Positions 41,955 to 50,617 of a stretch of 64,000 nt of DNA are shown here, piece after piece (the stretch's first letter is position 1; each line of letters opens with the position of its first letter). The stretch comes from an uncultured Acidimicrobiales bacterium (GTDB lineage: Bacteria; Actinomycetota; Acidimicrobiia; Acidimicrobiales; SHLQ01). Made by a program: the position numbers and the translations under genes. Location of the stretch: assembly GCA_938041035.1 (NCBI GenBank), contig CALHYX010000051.1, positions 58,905-122,904 of the forward strand, given 5' to 3'. Below the pieces are notes generated by a model. That model did no database searches. It worked only from the letters and a program-made list of their open reading frames with translations, and had not been told where the DNA came from.

Positions 41955-43417
41955 GCTTTTTGGCGGCGGGAGGGAGGGGACGAACGAATCGGGGATTGGC
42001 GAGAAGGTTCGACGGGCGCATCGGCGGCGGAGAACCAGAGGTGGGCAGCCGCGGTGGTGCGGTGCGGCCGCCAGGCTTCGGCGTGGTCGAGGACCTCGGC
42101 GGCGCTCGGGGGTTCGTCGGCCGCTAGCAAGCGGCCGACGGCCTTGCGCAACCCGAGGTCGGAGGCCGCGAACGCGTCGGGGTGACGCATGACCCGGCCG
42201 GCGATCACCGCCGCGGACCAGGGGCCGATGCCCGGTAACGCCGTGAGGGCGACGGTGATTGCGTCGAGGTCGTCGCCCGCGTACAGGTCGAGTTCGCCGC
42301 TCGCCACGGCCCGGGCGAACCCGACGATGGTGGCCCCGCGGGATTTCGGCATGCCAAACCCTTCGAGGTCGGCGTCGGCGAGCTGCTCAGCCGTCGGAAA
42401 GACATGGCTGAGTCCGTCCCGAAGCCCGGGCACCTCCGTTCCGTATGCAGCGGCGATCCGACCGGCGATGGTGGAGGCTCCGGCCACGCTGACCTGTTGG
42501 CCGAGCAGCACGCGAACCGAGGTTTCGAAGCGATCCCAGGCGCCGGGAAGGCGCAGCCCGGGCCGGCGCCGGACGAGCGCCCCGATCACCGGATCCGCCG
42601 AGAGGTGCCGATAGGCCGGCAGTTGATCGTGATCACAGCCAAAGAGCTGTCGGACCCGGGCCACGTCGTCGATGACCGAAGCCATGGTCGGTAGGTGAGC
42701 GGTCACCTCCAGGTGGCGCCCGTCACCGTGGTCGGCGACCTCGATGACGCCCGGGTAGCCGCAGCTTTCGATAGTGCGGCGGTACCGGCCATCGACGACG
42801 GTCTCCACGCCGGGGATGGCGCGCGAGCCCAGGTACGCGAGCACCTCGGCGACGTCGATCGAGCCCCGGTAGGCCACCCGCAGCCGCAGACCTCCGTCGG
42901 TGGCGAGCAGGTCGGTACGGCGCCGTCGCCGGCGCAACTCGGTGGGCGTGAAACCGAACATGGCCTTGACGTCGCGGTTCATCTGCCGAGCACTCGAAAA
43001 CCCGGCGGCGTATGCGATGTCGGTGATCGTGAGGTCGGTCTCGTCGAACAGCCGCCGGGCAAAGTGGGCGCGTCGACTGCGGGCGACATAGTCGGGGGTG
43101 GCGCCGACGTGGTCGAGAAACAGGCGGCGGAGCTGGCGACCGCTGTAGCCGACCCGAGCGGCGACATCGGCCTCGGTACCTTCGTCGAGGGCCCCCTCGG
43201 TGATCAGCACGAGCGCTTGCGCCACGGCGGGCGGTACCTCGGCGGCATTGTCGATCAGCCGATCCGGACGGCACTTGAGGCACGGGCGGAACCCCGCGGC
43301 GCTCGCGGCCACCATGGACGGGTAGGGCCGAACGTTGCGGGCATGGGGCTGGGCCGCACAGTCGGCGCGGCAGTAGATGCCCGTGGTGACCACTCCCTGA
43401 ATCGCGACCGTTGCCAT
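41951..43417 (-). CDS. alkA: Ada-type regulator fused to AlkA glycosylase, shortened N-terminus
   Basis: A 488-residue fusion: an Ada zinc/methyl-acceptor domain (C16-x3-C20 ... C46-x2-C49), an AraC-type helix-turn-helix domain (about 85-160, FSSARQMNRDVKAMFGFTP) and an AlkA-type glycosylase with HhH LPGIGPWSAAVIA and catalytic Asp in ASDLGLRKA. It would sense methyl-phosphotriesters, activate the adaptive response and excise 3-methyladenine. Family members usually have about 20 more residues before TTGIYC; here the first ATG is already at that point and a TGA stop lies just upstream. First gene of an overlapping operon with ogt, azlC and azlD. Confidence 0.9.
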   Translation of the reverse strand: MATVAIQGVVTTGIYCRADCAAQPHARNVRPYPSMVAASAAGFRPCLKCRPDRLIDNAAEVPPAVAQALVLITEGALDEGTEADVAARVGYSGRQLRRLFLDHVGATPDYVARSRRAHFARRLFDETDLTITDIAYAAGFSSARQMNRDVKAMFGFTPTELRRRRRRTDLLATDGGLRLRVAYRGSIDVAEVLAYLGSRAIPGVETVVDGRYRRTIESCGYPGVIEVADHGDGRHLEVTAHLPTMASVIDDVARVRQLFGCDHDQLPAYRHLSADPVIGALVRRRPGLRLPGAWDRFETSVRVLLGQQVSVAGASTIAGRIAAAYGTEVPGLRDGLSHVFPTAEQLADADLEGFGMPKSRGATIVGFARAVASGELDLYAGDDLDAITVALTALPGIGPWSAAVIAGRVMRHPDAFAASDLGLRKAVGRLLAADEPPSAAEVLDHAEAWRPHRTTAAAHLWFSAADAPVEPSRQSPIRSSPPSRRQKA

Positions 43418-43504
43418 GGGTGCAGTCTCGCGGCCGGCAACCCATGGAGCCAGTCACATTCGGACACCCGTGCCTGGTAGGTCACGCGTCGGTAGACTCA
43501 GCGC

Positions 43505-43774
43505 ATGGCCAACCACCGGATCAGCATCACCTACTGCGTACCTTGAGATTATTCGGCCCGCGCCGTGAGCGCGGCGAACGATCTGCTCTCGACGTACCAG
43601 CACGTCATCGACGACCTCACCCTCGTGACGGGCGACAAAGGCGTCTTCGACGTGACCGTTGACGGCGAGACGATCTTCTCCAAGAACGAGATCGGGCGCC
43701 ACGCAAACGAGGGCGAAGTGCTCGACCTGTTCGCCGCCGCCTACGGCGAGGGCGTCCCCGTCTACGGAACCTGA
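43505..43774 (+). CDS. SelW/Rdx-family selenoprotein (in-frame UGA, Sec14)
   Basis: Read through TGA 43544-43546 the ATG at 43505 gives an 89-residue protein: ITYCVP-Sec-DYSARAVSAAN, a C11-x2-Sec14 motif on the first strand-helix turn, and later GGVFDV-like GVFDVTVDGETIFS, typical of Rdx/SelW proteins (CxxC or CxxU with a thioredoxin-like fold). These are small oxidoreductases of uncertain client. Starting at GTG 43565, as automatic calling would, removes the whole active site. The 3' end overlaps the LLM oxidoreductase gene by 13 bases, tail to tail. A SECIS-like hairpin follows the UGA. Confidence 0.88.
43544..43574 (+). promoter_or_regulatory. Selenocysteine UGA codon and SECIS-like hairpin
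   Basis: After TGA (43544-43546) the sequence CCGCGC (43558-43563) can pair with GCGCGG (43569-43574) around the loop CGTGA, located 18-22 bases after the UGA. A GU-containing loop at this distance is what bacterial SelB needs. The loop shares GUG with the hairpin in the UGSC gene. Judged by eye. Confidence 0.65.
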
Positions 43775-44592
43775 GCGAGCTCGTCGAGCAGGGGCAGGAG
43801 CGTGTCGGCGTCGGCCGACGGTAGGCCAAAGATGACCCGATCGACCCCGGTTTCGGCGAGCGCGGCGAGCGCATCGGGGTCGGTTGGCGCGTAGTAGATG
43901 CTGACCTCGATCTCGTCGGGGTCGCGACCGGCCTCGGTGGCCGCGTCGCGCAGTGCGCCCATGTCGCCGGGGTCGAAGCCGCGCGAACCGATCGGCACCC
44001 AACCGTTCCCATACCGGACGACCCGCCGGATGGCGGCCGGACCGCTGCCCGCCACGTGGATCGGCGGATGCGGCTTCTGCACCGGCTTGGGCCACATGTG
44101 AAACGGCTCGTAGGCGACCCGATCGCCGCCATAGGAGATCTCGGTCTCGGTCCACATCGCCTGCATGGCTTCGATGCGCTCGCGCAGCAGCTTCCAGCGG
44201 CCCTCGAACGGCGTGCCGTGGTCCGCCATCTCCTCGGCGTTCCAGCCACCGCCCACCCCGAACAAAAAGCGGCCGCCGGAGTACAGATCGAGGCTGGCAA
44301 CCGATTTCGCGGTGTGGATCGGGTCGCGTTGCACAACCAGGCAGATACCGGTGGCCAGCTTCAAGGTGGTGGTCGCCGCCGCAGCCATCGACAAGGCCAC
44401 AAACGGATCCGCGGTGTCGTAGTACATCTTGGGCAGCTCATCGCCACCCGGCCACGGTGACGCTCGAGACAGGGGAATGTGGGAGTGCTCCGCGACCCAC
44501 AACGACTCGAAGCCCCGCTCCTCGAGCGCCCGACCCAACTCCATCGGGTGCATTGAGTAGTCGGTGGGAAAGATCGCTACGCCGTGTTTCAT
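43762..44592 (-). CDS. LLM class (F420-dependent type) oxidoreductase
   Basis: A 276-residue luciferase-like TIM-barrel oxidoreductase. GVAIFPTDYSMHPMELG, ERGFESLWVAEHSHIP, LATGICLVVQRDP and GRFLFGVGGGWNAEEM are typical of the TIGR03619-type F420-dependent subgroup in Actinobacteria. The cofactor could be F420 or FMN; F420 is inferred from subfamily. Substrate unknown. ATG at 44592. Converges with the SelW-like gene. Confidence 0.86.
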   Translation of the reverse strand: MKHGVAIFPTDYSMHPMELGRALEERGFESLWVAEHSHIPLSRASPWPGGDELPKMYYDTADPFVALSMAAAATTTLKLATGICLVVQRDPIHTAKSVASLDLYSGGRFLFGVGGGWNAEEMADHGTPFEGRWKLLRERIEAMQAMWTETEISYGGDRVAYEPFHMWPKPVQKPHPPIHVAGSGPAAIRRVVRYGNGWVPIGSRGFDPGDMGALRDAATEAGRDPDEIEVSIYYAPTDPDALAALAETGVDRVIFGLPSADADTLLPLLDELAQVP

Positions 44593-44659
44593 GCCCCGAT
44601 CCTCGCACGTGGCGACCGGGGTGCGGAACGGTGGAGACAACGTCCGCGGTCAATCCCAG

Positions 44660-45967
44660 CTAGAAGCCGGCTGCGGCCACCAGGGCGGCGCGGACCGCGG
44701 CGTAGATCTCGGTGGTCGCGAACGACGAATCCCAGAGACCCGGGCGGGCATCGTTGCCCATGCGTTGGAAGTTGAAGTACCGGTCGTTCCAGCCCCAGAA
44801 GGTGATCTCGCTGCACGCGTCGACACCGAGGCAGGTGTTGACGAGGTCGACGTAGGCCTGCACCTGCTGCTCGCGGGTGAACGGCCGGTCCCGAAGCCCC
44901 GGATAGTCGATCTCGGTGAGGGCGATATCGAGCCCCGTGGGCACGTATTCCGCCACCATTCGGGCGTAGTCCGCCGCGTCGTACAACCCGGGAATGGCAT
45001 GGCTTTGGAGGCCCACACCGTCGACGGGCACCCCCTCGGCCTGCAGCTCGGCGAGGAGAGCCAGGAGGGCTTCGTGTTTACCGTCGACGGAGTCGATGCC
45101 GGCTTCGTTCAGCCACAGCTCGGCGTCGGGGTCGACGGCTTTGGCCATCCAGAACACCTCCGCTATCCACCCCGGACCGAGTACCCGCTCAAAGACGTTG
45201 TCGGTTCGGCCGACCCCGGCGAGTTCGAGCGGTTCGTTGACCACGTCGTAGCGGGCCACCCGGCCGCGGTAGCGCTCCAGGACGGAGGTGACCCGTTCGC
45301 GCAGCACCGCCCGCAACTCGGCCGGATCGGTGATGGCCGACACGTAGTCCGGGATCTGCGCGGCCTGGGCGAAGACGAGCGTGTGCCCGCGCACCTCCTG
45401 GCCGTTGGCGTTCGCGAAGTCGACGATGCGGTCGGCGTCCTCCCAGGCGACGTCGCCGCGCACGGTCTCCTGCTGGCGCCACTTCATCTCAAAGTTGGGC
45501 GTTACGCCGGTGAACTCCTCGGTGGCGACGGGGACGTACTGGGCGTCGTCGAGTCCTACCGCCCAGACCACGGCCCCGATGCGACGGCCGGACCGTTCCC
45601 CGAGCTCACCCAGCGTGCAGGTATCGACCGTGCACGGCGCTTCGGTGGTCGTGGGTGCGACAGTGGTTGGGGGAACGGTTGGGGGAACGGTTGGAGGAAC
45701 CGTGGTGGGAGGGGACGATGGTGGCGCGGTGTCGAAGGCGACCGCGGCGGCCGAGGTGGGCGGTGCGAGGACCTCCTCGGCCGACAGGGCGGTTTCGATG
45801 AAGGCGTCGAGGTCGTCGCCGTCGCTTGCGCAGGCCACGCCGGTGAGCGCCAACGCGAGACCGAGCGCGACGAGCCGGCGAACGGGCCGCCGACTGGCAT
45901 GGCGCCATCTTGAGAGAAGCGCCGGGGGACTCGGTGTGAGATGCGGTGAACGGGAGGGGGATTGCAC
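44660..45967 (-). CDS. GH10 endo-beta-1,4-xylanase-like lipoprotein
   Basis: A 435-residue lipoprotein: basic n-region, lipobox LTGVAC (Cys46), Pro/Thr linker with VPPT repeats, then a GH10 barrel. The acid/base Glu is in RYDVVNEPLE (about 245) and the nucleophile in IALTEIDYP (about 351); FEMKWRQQE and EVRGHTLVF precede them. The usual GHTLVWH reads GHTLVFAQ, so a substrate-site Trp-His pair is lost and specificity may differ from xylan. GTG start at 45967. It should act at the cell surface on a plant- or algal-type polysaccharide. Confidence 0.85.
   Translation of the reverse strand: MQSPSRSPHLTPSPPALLSRWRHASRRPVRRLVALGLALALTGVACASDGDDLDAFIETALSAEEVLAPPTSAAAVAFDTAPPSSPPTTVPPTVPPTVPPTTVAPTTTEAPCTVDTCTLGELGERSGRRIGAVVWAVGLDDAQYVPVATEEFTGVTPNFEMKWRQQETVRGDVAWEDADRIVDFANANGQEVRGHTLVFAQAAQIPDYVSAITDPAELRAVLRERVTSVLERYRGRVARYDVVNEPLELAGVGRTDNVFERVLGPGWIAEVFWMAKAVDPDAELWLNEAGIDSVDGKHEALLALLAELQAEGVPVDGVGLQSHAIPGLYDAADYARMVAEYVPTGLDIALTEIDYPGLRDRPFTREQQVQAYVDLVNTCLGVDACSEITFWGWNDRYFNFQRMGNDARPGLWDSSFATTEIYAAVRAALVAAAGF
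45664..45705. repeat. 12-bp tandem repeat encoding VPPT
   Basis: About three to four copies of a 12-base unit (GGAACGGTTGGG on the plus strand) lie inside the GH10 lipoprotein gene and encode the Val-Pro-Pro-Thr repeats of its linker. Confidence 0.8.
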
Positions 45968-46156
45968 GAAGTTGGAAGGATATTGGATCGGAGACTTCGT
46001 GGTGCACCACTACCGTCCGCCCGGGCCCCAGGTGATAGTCTCTTACCAAAACGCGACCCCTCTTCACTTCCTCGTCACCGCGGCGCGAGAGGGGTTCGTG
46101 TCGCCCCGCCTCGCCGGGGGACATCGGCGCGAGACGCACTCAGAAAGGCACCACCG

Positions 46157-47710
46157 TTGACCCGACTCGGCTTTTTGCTCGACTCCGACTCCTGCATTGG
46201 CTGCCACGCGTGCACGGTGGCGTGCAAGAGCGAACACGACGTGCCGTTGGGCGTGAACCGCACGTGGGTCAAATACATCGAGACGGGGACCTTTCCCGAC
46301 GTCTCGCGCAAGTTCAACGTGATGCGGTGCAACCAGTGCGACGACGCCCCGTGCATGACCATCTGCCCGACCTCGGCGCTGTTTCGAGCCGACAACGGGG
46401 TGGTCGACTTTCAGGACGACGACTGCATTGGCTGCAAGTCGTGCATGAATGCCTGCCCCTACGACGCGCTGTACATCAACCCCGAGACCAACACCGCGCA
46501 CAAATGCAATATGTGCAACCACCGCGTCGAGGTTGGGCTCGAACCGTCGTGTCAGATCGTGTGCCCCACCGAGGCCATCAAGATCGGCGACCTCGACGAC
46601 CCCAACTCCGAGATCAGCCGCATCATCGCCCGCGACGACGTTGCGGTGCGCTCTCCGGAGCAGAACACCAAACCCAAGGTCTATTACCGGGGCGCCGATC
46701 AGGCGGCGCTCGACCCCACCCGAACCGCGATCGCCAACGACGGGATGATCTGGGCCGACACGCTGCGCCCGACCGACGGCAGCGCCAAGCACCCGAGCGT
46801 GCCGGTCACCATCGGGGCCAAGCCCGAATCGATGGACGGGGTCGTCGCCCGCACTACCTACACCACCAGCCATCAGATGACCTGGAAGGCCCGGGTTTCG
46901 GGCTATCTGGTCACCAAGGCCATCGCCGCAGGGGCGATGTTGGTCGCCGCTCTGCTCGTCCTGCTCGGCCACGCCGACGCCCAGGCCGCCGTCGGGGTCG
47001 TGCCGCCCATGATCGCCGGCGTGTTCCTCGCCGTCACCGGCTTCCTCCTGGTCACCGACCTGAAACAGCCGACCCGATTCCACTACCTCCTCACCAAGGG
47101 CAACCTGTCGTCGTGGTTGGTGAAGGGCGCCTACGTGCTGATGGCGTTCGCTCTCGTATGCGCCCTGTGGTGGCTGGCCGGTCTCATCGAGTCCGAGGGA
47201 CTCCTGAAAGTACTCGCCATCCCGGCGGTTATCGGCGCCCTCGGGTGCGCCGGGTACACCGCGTTCTTGTTCGCCCAGTGCGAAGGCCGCGATCTGTGGC
47301 AGACCCCGCTGCTGCTCCCCACCCTGATCGCCCAGGCCGTCGCCGCGGGCGGAGCCGTGTACGCCATCGTCGATGTGTTCATGGCCGTGCCCGAAACCAA
47401 CGCCATCCGGTGGGTCCTGCTCGGCGGCCTGCTCGCCGTCGCCGCGCTCATTGCGGTGGAGCTCACCTCGCACGGCTCACGTCACGTCGAGCTGGCGGTG
47501 CACGAGATGACCCACGGCGCCTACCGGGACAAGTTCTGGTTCGGTGGCATAGGGCTCGGCATCGTCATCCCCGCCGTGCTCGTGATCATCTCGCTCGCCG
47601 CCGACCTCGGCCCGGCCATGCCCGCCGTTGCCGGTCTCGCCGCTCTCGTCGGCATGTGGTTCTACGAGGACTCGTTCGTACGCGCCGGACAATCGGTACC
47701 GCTCTCCTAG
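46157..47710 (+). CDS. Fused 4Fe-4S ferredoxin subunit and NrfD-type membrane subunit
   Basis: A 517-residue fusion. The first 190 residues are a DmsB/NrfC-like ferredoxin with cysteine clusters starting C13-x2-C-x2-C-x3-C (SCIGCHACTVACK), CNQCDDAPCMTICP, CIGCKSCMNACP and CNMCNHR...CQIVCP, for four 4Fe-4S clusters. After a linker, about 250-510 is a polytopic NrfD/PsrC-like domain (LVTDLKQPTRFHYLLTKG). In most relatives these are two genes. It should pass electrons between the quinone pool and the catalytic subunit encoded 10 bases downstream. TTG start at 46157 with AAAGG nine bases upstream. Confidence 0.85.
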   Translation: MTRLGFLLDSDSCIGCHACTVACKSEHDVPLGVNRTWVKYIETGTFPDVSRKFNVMRCNQCDDAPCMTICPTSALFRADNGVVDFQDDDCIGCKSCMNACPYDALYINPETNTAHKCNMCNHRVEVGLEPSCQIVCPTEAIKIGDLDDPNSEISRIIARDDVAVRSPEQNTKPKVYYRGADQAALDPTRTAIANDGMIWADTLRPTDGSAKHPSVPVTIGAKPESMDGVVARTTYTTSHQMTWKARVSGYLVTKAIAAGAMLVAALLVLLGHADAQAAVGVVPPMIAGVFLAVTGFLLVTDLKQPTRFHYLLTKGNLSSWLVKGAYVLMAFALVCALWWLAGLIESEGLLKVLAIPAVIGALGCAGYTAFLFAQCEGRDLWQTPLLLPTLIAQAVAAGGAVYAIVDVFMAVPETNAIRWVLLGGLLAVAALIAVELTSHGSRHVELAVHEMTHGAYRDKFWFGGIGLGIVIPAVLVIISLAADLGPAMPAVAGLAALVGMWFYEDSFVRAGQSVPLS

Positions 47711-47720
47711 GAACTCGACC

Positions 47721-50579
47721 ATGACCGATCTGCACAAATACCCCCCGTTCGACAAGTGGCACGACTGGACCGAACTCGACGCCAAGGCGTGGCCGGACAA
47801 GGTCGAGAAGAACTACACCCTCGTGCCGACCTCGTGCTTCAACTGCGAGGCCGGGTGCGGGCTGATCGCCTACTTCGATCACGAGACCGGCGAGATCGCC
47901 AAGGTCGAGGGCAACCCGGAGCACCCGGCGAGTCGCGGCCGCAACTGTGCCAAGGGGCCGGCGACGCTGAATCAGGTGTATGACCCCGAGCGGGTTCTGT
48001 ACCCCATGAAGCGGGTGGGCGAGCGCGGCAGCGGCGCCTGGGAACGCATCTCCTGGGATCAGGCCCTCGACGAGATCGGTGCCCGGTTGCGCACCGCGTT
48101 CGAGCAGGACCGCCACAACGAGGTCATGTACCACGTCGGCCGTCCGGGCGAAGAGGGCTACACCGACCGGGTCCTCAAATCGTGGGGGGTCGACGGCCAC
48201 AACTCCCACACCAATATCTGCTCGTCGAACGCGCGCATCGGGTACCAGTCCTGGATGGGTCACGACCGCCCGTCGGCGGACTACGCCAACGCCAAGGTGA
48301 TCTTCCTTATCTCCTCGCATCTCGAGTCCGGGCACTACTTCAACCCGCACGCACAGCGCATCATCGAGGCGCAGTCCAAGGGGGCGACGGTGATCTGCGT
48401 CGACCCACGACTCTCGAACACCGGCTCCAAGGCCGACCACTGGTTGCCCACCTGGCCGGGCACCGAACCGTTCCTGTTGTTGTCGATCGTCCACGAACTC
48501 CTCGAGAACGGCACCTGGGAGCGCGATTTCGTCGAACGCTGGGTGAACTGGGACACCTTCCTCGCCGAGGAGTTCCCCGACCTGCCGAACACGTTCGCGT
48601 CGGTCGAGCAGGCGCTGAAGTCGCACTACGCCGAGTACACGCCCGAGAAGGCCGAACACATCACCGGTATCCCCGCGGCACAGATCCGCGAGATCGCCCG
48701 GGTGATCGGCGAACATCCCACCAAATTCGCCTCTCACAACTGGCGGGCGGCCGGGGCCGGCCACCTCGGCGGTTGGCAGGTGGCGCGCTGCCTGTTCTTC
48801 ATCGCCGTGCTCACCGGTTCCGTCGCGACGGTCGGTGGCACGTCGGGCAACGGTTGGAACAAGTTCAAGCCCGCCGCCCCCAAGGGGGCGCCGCCCCTCA
48901 CCCGGTGGAACGAGCTCGAATGGCCGGCGGAGTACCCGCTGTCGTACCACGAGATGTCGATCCTGCTCCCCCACTTCCTCAACGAGGGCCGCGGCAAGCT
49001 CGACACCTATTTCAGCCGGGTCTACAACCCGATCTGGACCAACCCCGACGGGTTCACCTGGCTCGAAGCGCTACGGGACCCCGACAAGGTGGCGTGTCAC
49101 GTCGCCCTCACCCCGACCTGGTCCGAAACCGCCTGGTTCGCCGACTACGTCCTGCCGATGGGCGTGGGGGCCGAACGCCACGATGTCGTGTCGTACGAGA
49201 CCCACTCGGGCCGTTGGATCGCCTTCCGGCAATCGGTGTTTCGCCGCTTCGCCGAAATTCGGGCGGAACAGACCGGGGCGCCGGGCCTCGACGCCGACTC
49301 GAGAACCCACGAGTTCAACCCCGGAGAGGTGTGGGAGGAAAACGAGTTCTGGGTCGATTTGAGCTGGCGCATCGACCCCGACGGGTCCATGGGCATTCGC
49401 CAATGGTTCGAAAGCGACGAGCATCCGGGCAAGCCGGTCGGCATCGACGAGTACTACGGCAAGATGTTTTCCGAGTCGGTGCCCGGGCTGGCCGAAGCGG
49501 CCGAAGCCGCCGGTCAGACCCCGCTCGACTACATGCGCGATCGTGGGGCGTTCGCGGTCGAGGGCGACCAGTACACGCCCTATGAGCGCACGGTCGACCC
49601 CTCGGTGGTCGAGGGATGCGAGAAGGACGACGGCGGGGTCTACCGCAAGCCCGGCACACCGGGTGCGTGGGATGGCGAAGCCGAGAGCGTGAGCGACCTG
49701 ACGCTGTCACCGCTGGGCGACGGGTCACCGGCGATCGAGATCGACGGTGACCTCAAGGAAGGTTTCGTCACCCCGTCGAAGAAGCTCGAACTCTTCTCGA
49801 CCACCCTCAAGGACTGGGGTTGGCCGGAGTACGCGACCCCGACCTGGATCCCGTCGCACGTGCACTGGGAAGACCTCGATCTCGCCGGCAACGAACGTAT
49901 CTTGTTGCCGACCTTTCGCATCCCCACGCTGATCCACACCCGGTCGGCGAACTCGAAGTGGTTGAACGAAATCAGTCACCGCCACCCCCTGTGGGTGCAT
50001 CCGAGCGACGCCGAGAAGCTGGGAATCGAAGAAAACGGCCTGGTGCGGATCACGACGCGCATCGGCCACTTCGTCATCCAGGCCTGGCGCACCGAGGGCA
50101 TTCGGCCCGGCGTGGTCGCCGCCTCCCACCACATGGGCCGCTGGCGGCTCGAGGACGAAAAGGCTCGCTCGTGGAGCGCCGGTATCGCCAAGGTCGACTC
50201 GGCGCCGTCGAGCGACGGGCACCACACGTGGTCGCTGAAACGCACGGCCGGCGCCAGCGCATACGGCAGCGACGATGCCGATACCGATCGCATCTGGTGG
50301 AGCGATACCGGTGTGCACCAGAACCTCACGTTCTGTGTGCAGCCCGACCCGATCTCCGGCATGCAGTGCTGGCACCAGGCCGTGCGGGTGACCCCGGCCG
50401 AAGCCGGCGACGAGTACGGCGACGTGGTCGTCGACACCGCCAAATCGCGCGAGGCGTACCTCGACTGGTTGGGCAAGACCCGGCCCGGCCCCGGCCCGGG
50501 CGGCCTGCGCCGACCGCTGTGGTATGCCCGGCCGCTGAAGCCCACCGCGTCGGCCTACCTCGCGGATTCGTTGGACTGA
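47721..50579 (+). CDS. Molybdopterin oxidoreductase catalytic subunit (PsrA/DMSO-reductase family)
   Basis: A 952-residue Mo-bisPGD enzyme. The N-terminal 4Fe-4S site is C39-x2-C42-x3-C46...C76 (SCFNCEAGCG, GRNCAKG); the molybdenum ligand is C167 in HTNICSSNARIG. C-terminal MopB-binding domain has PTFRIPTLIHTRSAN, WVHPSDAEKLGIEE and ASHHMGRW. It belongs with polysulfide, thiosulfate and tetrathionate reductase-type subunits; the substrate is not evident. There is no twin-arginine signal, so it should face the cytoplasm, unlike most relatives with an NrfD partner. It follows the ferredoxin-NrfD fusion gene in one operon. Confidence 0.88.
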   Translation: MTDLHKYPPFDKWHDWTELDAKAWPDKVEKNYTLVPTSCFNCEAGCGLIAYFDHETGEIAKVEGNPEHPASRGRNCAKGPATLNQVYDPERVLYPMKRVGERGSGAWERISWDQALDEIGARLRTAFEQDRHNEVMYHVGRPGEEGYTDRVLKSWGVDGHNSHTNICSSNARIGYQSWMGHDRPSADYANAKVIFLISSHLESGHYFNPHAQRIIEAQSKGATVICVDPRLSNTGSKADHWLPTWPGTEPFLLLSIVHELLENGTWERDFVERWVNWDTFLAEEFPDLPNTFASVEQALKSHYAEYTPEKAEHITGIPAAQIREIARVIGEHPTKFASHNWRAAGAGHLGGWQVARCLFFIAVLTGSVATVGGTSGNGWNKFKPAAPKGAPPLTRWNELEWPAEYPLSYHEMSILLPHFLNEGRGKLDTYFSRVYNPIWTNPDGFTWLEALRDPDKVACHVALTPTWSETAWFADYVLPMGVGAERHDVVSYETHSGRWIAFRQSVFRRFAEIRAEQTGAPGLDADSRTHEFNPGEVWEENEFWVDLSWRIDPDGSMGIRQWFESDEHPGKPVGIDEYYGKMFSESVPGLAEAAEAAGQTPLDYMRDRGAFAVEGDQYTPYERTVDPSVVEGCEKDDGGVYRKPGTPGAWDGEAESVSDLTLSPLGDGSPAIEIDGDLKEGFVTPSKKLELFSTTLKDWGWPEYATPTWIPSHVHWEDLDLAGNERILLPTFRIPTLIHTRSANSKWLNEISHRHPLWVHPSDAEKLGIEENGLVRITTRIGHFVIQAWRTEGIRPGVVAASHHMGRWRLEDEKARSWSAGIAKVDSAPSSDGHHTWSLKRTAGASAYGSDDADTDRIWWSDTGVHQNLTFCVQPDPISGMQCWHQAVRVTPAEAGDEYGDVVVDTAKSREAYLDWLGKTRPGPGPGGLRRPLWYARPLKPTASAYLADSLD

Positions 50580-50617
50580 CCGCTCCGTCGGCCGCCAATG
50601 CCGACTTCACCAGTGCG

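Noticed and set aside
45962..46156. Extended start of the ferredoxin-NrfD fusion
   Set aside because: It runs through the probable promoter region and shows no ferredoxin similarity; TTG 46157 fits.
47721..50579. Selenocysteine formate dehydrogenase
   Set aside because: The molybdenum ligand position C167 is an ordinary TGC codon and the sequence is of polysulfide-reductase type.
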